A stretch of 64,000 nucleotides of DNA, taken from NCBI GenBank assembly GCA_934454845.1, contig CAKSGV010000003.1:35418-99417 (forward strand), given 5' to 3'. Positions within the stretch are counted from its first letter, which is position 1. Each line of letters starts with the position of its first letter. The notes beneath the pieces are model-generated. The model ran no database searches. It was not told where the DNA came from and saw only the letters and a program-made list of their open reading frames with translations. A program made the position numbers and the translations under genes. The DNA is from an uncultured Eubacteriales bacterium (GTDB lineage: Bacteria; Bacillota; Clostridia; Oscillospirales; Acutalibacteraceae). Shown here in pieces: positions 61,938 to 64,000 of the stretch.

Positions 61938-62147
61938 TTATATGTCACTTTCTACCGCTTCGCATATATCTCCTATGTTGCAATGCAGATATTGACAAAT
62001 TCTAAGTAATACAGATAAAGCTACTTCCTCGTTCTTTCGCAGCTTTGTCATCGTGCCTGTTGCAATGCTCAAATCTTTTCTCAGCATTGCAGGCGATATG
62101 TCTTTTTCAATTAGAAGGATCCATAGCTTTTTATAACTGATTCTCAT
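61938..62147 (-). CDS. XRE/Cro-type helix-turn-helix regulator (YozG-like)
   Basis: 69 residues: SYKKLWILLIEKDISPAMLR, then DLSIATGTMTKLRKNEEVAL form the HTH; ICQYLHCNIGDICE is the closing helix. It is the first gene of the five-gene operon, 25 nt before the next gene. It lies directly downstream of the invertible segment and so would be expressed when the promoter is flipped. Only a weak ribosome site precedes the ATG. Confidence 0.85.
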   Translation of the reverse strand: MRISYKKLWILLIEKDISPAMLRKDLSIATGTMTKLRKNEEVALSVLLRICQYLHCNIGDICEAVESDI

Positions 62148-62241
62148 AGCCTATCAACCCATAGCGGCAGCGCATTAATCCGTTGCTTTTGCCTATCAAG
62201 TTCATAAATATTTTTCGCAACTTCTTGCGACTTCGCCGCCC

Positions 62242-62267
62242 AAATAATTGCCGCAGATTATGCGGCA
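62242..62267 (-). promoter_or_regulatory. Leader hairpin between invertible segment and operon
   Basis: tgccgca-gatta-tgcggca, 7-bp perfect stem at 62249-62267. On the minus strand it is followed by attattt, so it is terminator-like but weak. A minicistron (ATG 62293 to TAA 62258 on the minus strand, 11 codons, MFPTKQVCSAA) ends inside it, which would suit attenuation. Confidence 0.45.
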
Positions 62268-62359
62268 GAACAGACTTGCTTCGTTGGAAACATAATCTAT
62301 ATTATGTTGTAAGAAATAAAGCGGATATTTCTTAGCGGAAATAGAGTTGCTTAAAAAAA

Positions 62360-62412
62360 GTATAAAAAACTAAGCCTTATTACCGTGTTCAAAAAAACAA
62401 ACAATAAGGCTT
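62360..62412 (-). terminator. Terminator inside the invertible segment (minus strand in this orientation)
   Basis: 10-bp stem aagccttatt/aataaggctt (62372-62381 with 62403-62412), 21-nt loop; on the minus strand it is followed by agTTTTTT. In this orientation it stops readthrough from the recombinase into the operon. Confidence 0.72.
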
Positions 62413-62472
62413 TAATTGCTATGCCTGAATTCGGACAATTTTGGATTTTCATACTTTTCTCAATTAAAACTC

Positions 62473-62501
62473 TTTACATTTCGCGTGAGCTGTGCTATAA
62501 T
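62473..62501 (+). promoter_or_regulatory. Sigma-A promoter inside the invertible segment (faces away from the operon as sequenced)
   Basis: TTTACA (62473-62478), 17-bp spacer, TATAAT (62496-62501). In the present orientation it reads to the right, into a terminator at 62571 and antisense to the recombinase gene. Inverted, its -10 would sit at about 62355-62360 and read left into the operon. Confidence 0.82.
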
Positions 62502-62570
62502 CTAATATGTAAATTTAGTTGGATGCGTACTTGTATGCGCGTAATACAACATAATATAGATTATGTTTCT

Positions 62571-62594
62571 GCCGCCGATTCGGGCGGCTTTTTT
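62571..62594 (+). terminator. Terminator just outside the right repeat
   Basis: gccgcc/ggcggc stem (62571-62576 with 62583-62588) followed by T6 on the plus strand; it would stop transcripts from the promoter when OFF. Confidence 0.78.
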
Positions 62595-63436
62595 CATAGT
62601 ATGAGGTGCATATTTTCCATACGCTGAAGGTGTTCTGTTCCGGTGGAAATAATATAAATTCTTGTGGTGTTAATACTTGAATGACCGAGAATATCCGCAA
62701 GCTTGGCAATGTCTTTTTCAATGCCGTAAAACACACGGGCGAACAGGTGGCGCAGGTTGTGCGGAAACACTTTCTGCGGGTTTACATTCGCCTCCTTACA
62801 TAAGGCTTTCATTTCTCGCCAAATGTTTGTGCGGCTTATCGGCTTGCCCGTCCGCGTCACAAAAATCATCCCGCTTTTAATATTTTGCTCTGCTGCATAG
62901 CGGAGCAATTTTTGTTTCAGTTCCTTTACGATAAATACCGACCGTGTTTTTGCTTTGCAGTTTACAACAGCTTCGCCCTGTTTTGCCGCCTCAACGGTTA
63001 TATATTGCAGCTCGCTGACGCGAATACCTGTGCCGCAAATCGTTTGCAAAATAAGATTAAGCCGCTCATTGTGTTTACGCTCTGCTGCCCTGCAAAGCCG
63101 TGTATATTCTGCTTTTGTCAGTTCTTTTTCTTCGGGGCAGAAAACCTGCTGTTGCAGTTTTAAGGATTTAACCCTTAATTCGTGCCAACCTAAAAATGAA
63201 AATAGACTGTTGATGCTTGCAAGCATAGAATTAACGCTCCGCACGGCATAGTTTTCTTGTAAATGCTTCTTGTATGCGATTACAGTTTCTTTTGTAATAT
63301 CAGAGTTTTGCGTATATACAGAAAACGCTTTAACATCACGGATATATTTTTCAATCGTTATTTCGCTCCTTTCGTCTAAGATAAGATGTTCCTTAAATTC
63401 GGCAATCGCTTTTGCCGTGATAAATCGTCCTTTCAT
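62594..63436 (-). CDS. Tyrosine recombinase (candidate invertase of the adjacent segment)
   Basis: 280 residues. The N-terminal SAM-like core-binding domain (ITIEKYIRDVKAFSVYTQNS) is followed by the catalytic domain with Arg139 (CGTGIRVSEL), Lys near 161-163, His226-x-x-Arg229 (PHNLRHLFA), His252 (LGHSS) and nucleophile Tyr261 (TRIYI). All catalytic residues are intact. Its length fits XerD-like single-protein invertases more than phage integrases. It lies with its 3' end next to the right repeat. A ribosome site (ggaggtaaatcaag) precedes ATG 63436. Confidence 0.93.
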   Translation of the reverse strand: MKGRFITAKAIAEFKEHLILDERSEITIEKYIRDVKAFSVYTQNSDITKETVIAYKKHLQENYAVRSVNSMLASINSLFSFLGWHELRVKSLKLQQQVFCPEEKELTKAEYTRLCRAAERKHNERLNLILQTICGTGIRVSELQYITVEAAKQGEAVVNCKAKTRSVFIVKELKQKLLRYAAEQNIKSGMIFVTRTGKPISRTNIWREMKALCKEANVNPQKVFPHNLRHLFARVFYGIEKDIAKLADILGHSSINTTRIYIISTGTEHLQRMENMHLIL

Positions 63437-63593
63437 CTTGATTTACCTCCGAGTATTTTTTAATATTTTACCCGAAAAGTATGAAAACAAAAATCGTCAA
63501 CCTTTATTGTAAAAAAAATACGCTGGCAACGCTAATGTGCGATTTTTAAGGACAATTTTATTAAAGTACTGTTTTTCGGACAGTGCCTTGTGA

Positions 63594-63599
63594 TATAAT
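63594..63599 (+). promoter_or_regulatory. Candidate -10 for the last gene
   Basis: TATAAT at 63594-63599, 31 bp before the start codon. No convincing -35 is seen, though the 16 bp around ctgtttttcggacag form a small inverted repeat that could be an operator. Nothing else is seen in 63437-63593. Confidence 0.5.
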
Positions 63600-63629
63600 A
63601 AATATATAAAATCGGAGGAGATAGGGTTT

Positions 63630-64000
63630 ATGGATAAGAAAATAGAATTCACTCCTGAGCAATTAAACGAGCTTCAAACGTTTTTTCAGCAAAGTGATTT
63701 TACAGCTAATATGACGCTTGATCGCGAATATGATTTTAGCAGTAAACAATCTGAGATTTTTGTTCGTGCCAAAAAGATTTTCGGGGAATATTGGCTCGGA
63801 AATTTGCGCCCGCTCGGTGTAAACCGAAAGATGAAAAACTTTTCAAAGGACTATCCGGTAAACCTTTTGGAGAATGCCGATGCGGACTATTTTTCCGAAG
63901 AGATTTCAAAAATCTATACAGATCCCGAAATGCTGAACAGGTACATAGACCGATTTTTTGAAATGTATGAAGAACCGGTTATGCTGGGGCTTGATTGTTA
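63630..64000 (+). CDS. Unrecognised protein, N-terminal 123 codons (cut by window end)
   Basis: Starts MDKKIEFTPEQLNELQTFFQ; later RAKKIFGEYWLGNLRPLGVN and NLLENADADYFSEEISKIYT. Soluble, charged and mostly helical so far, with no signal peptide or known motif that I can name. A strong cggaggagat site precedes the ATG. The frame is open to the last base. Divergent from the recombinase gene. Confidence 0.75.
   Translation, partial: MDKKIEFTPEQLNELQTFFQQSDFTANMTLDREYDFSSKQSEIFVRAKKIFGEYWLGNLRPLGVNRKMKNFSKDYPVNLLENADADYFSEEISKIYTDPEMLNRYIDRFFEMYEEPVMLGLDC

Larger units (their letters stand above)
62287..62569. other. Invertible DNA segment bounded by perfect 25-bp inverted repeats (phase-variation switch)
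   Basis: The left repeat is 62287-62311 and its exact complement 62545-62569; the interior is 233 bp. It lies 25 bp from the end of a tyrosine-recombinase gene and in front of a five-gene operon. The interior carries one good promoter (plus strand) and one terminator (minus strand). This is the architecture of promoter-inversion switches known in Bacteroides and Clostridioides. Inversion itself is inferred. Confidence 0.82.

Noticed and set aside
62594..63436. Recombinase considered as a phage or integron integrase
   Set aside because: No attachment core or cassette array is seen, while a pair of perfect inverted repeats lies 25 bp from its end; an invertase role fits better.
1..64000. CRISPR arrays, rRNA genes and toxin-antitoxin pairs
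   Set aside because: No regularly spaced repeats, no rRNA sequence and no convincing toxin beside the RHH protein at 25508-25651 were seen.

Overview
The window looks like a chromosome segment of a low-GC, strictly anaerobic gut Firmicute of class Clostridia (Oscillospiraceae/Ruminococcaceae-like). The clues are a glycyl-radical enzyme with its activase, a flavodiiron protein, feoAAB with a FeoB-associated cysteine-rich peptide, glycogen/alpha-glucan enzymes, host-glycan sugar genes and TnpV/TnpW-type mobile modules. No rRNA marker is present, so the genus is inference.

Layout. 1-9.4 kb: a glycan-utilisation neighbourhood in partial decay. It holds the end of a GH38 alpha-mannosidase, a solute-binding-protein gene with three frame lesions (one a 17-nt insertion that makes a perfect 60-bp palindrome) joined to an IS3-family remnant, an intact glycosidase-like gene plus cupin isomerase-like gene divergent from a PocR/AraC regulator, and relics of an ABC exporter and a lipoprotein. 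9.5-13.2 kb: glycyl-radical enzyme, activase and DMT exporter. 13.2-17.4 kb: a two-subunit ABC transporter and a TetR regulator. The transporter is preceded by the same GTTAGC-N4-GCTAAC box that occurs twice before feoA, which suggests iron control. 17.5-21 kb: AraC, a gutted glycosidase relic, L-fucose isomerase and a truncated hydrolase. 21-36.5 kb: mostly housekeeping or transport genes (TetR-ABC2 operon, alcohol dehydrogenase, an attenuated membrane-protein gene, a MITE-like repeat, lipoprotein/TM2/TRIC genes, BrnQ, feoAAB, a MacB/FtsX-type ABC pair, an HMA protein and ThrH).

36.5-44.4 kb: an integrative element of about 7.9 kb with visibly higher GC. It carries a NatAB-like ABC transporter behind an attenuator-like leader, a DUF1653/sigma-like fusion, a RepA-like ATPase, a TnpW-like protein and a large serine recombinase. 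Both ends can be read base by base: the reconstructed attB is the shared terminator hairpin between thrH and a polysaccharide deacetylase gene, and the centres of attB and attP fall on the same GAAGG core. 44.4-52.7 kb: deacetylase, GH13 amylase, glycogen phosphorylase, AzlCD, flavodiiron protein and tRNA-Ala.

52.7-57.6 kb: two copies of a TnpV module (one gutted, one intact) bracket a four-gene operon. That operon encodes a small unknown protein, a restriction-endonuclease-like protein, a small winged-helix-like middle component and a Rad50-like ATPase with a CxxC hook. It fits the ABC-three-component class of predicted conflict systems. 57.6-63.4 kb: a five-gene operon (XRE regulator, two zinc-ribbon proteins, an SPFH-GYF protein and a zinc-ribbon/DUF6591-type protein) resembling Bacillus YdjGHI. 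It is preceded by a 233-bp segment bounded by perfect 25-bp inverted repeats and adjacent to a tyrosine recombinase gene. The segment holds a good sigma-A promoter and an oppositely oriented terminator, so it reads as a phase-variation switch that is OFF as sequenced. This switch and the ABC-3C-like island are the strongest candidates for an undescribed system. The window ends inside an unrecognised gene.
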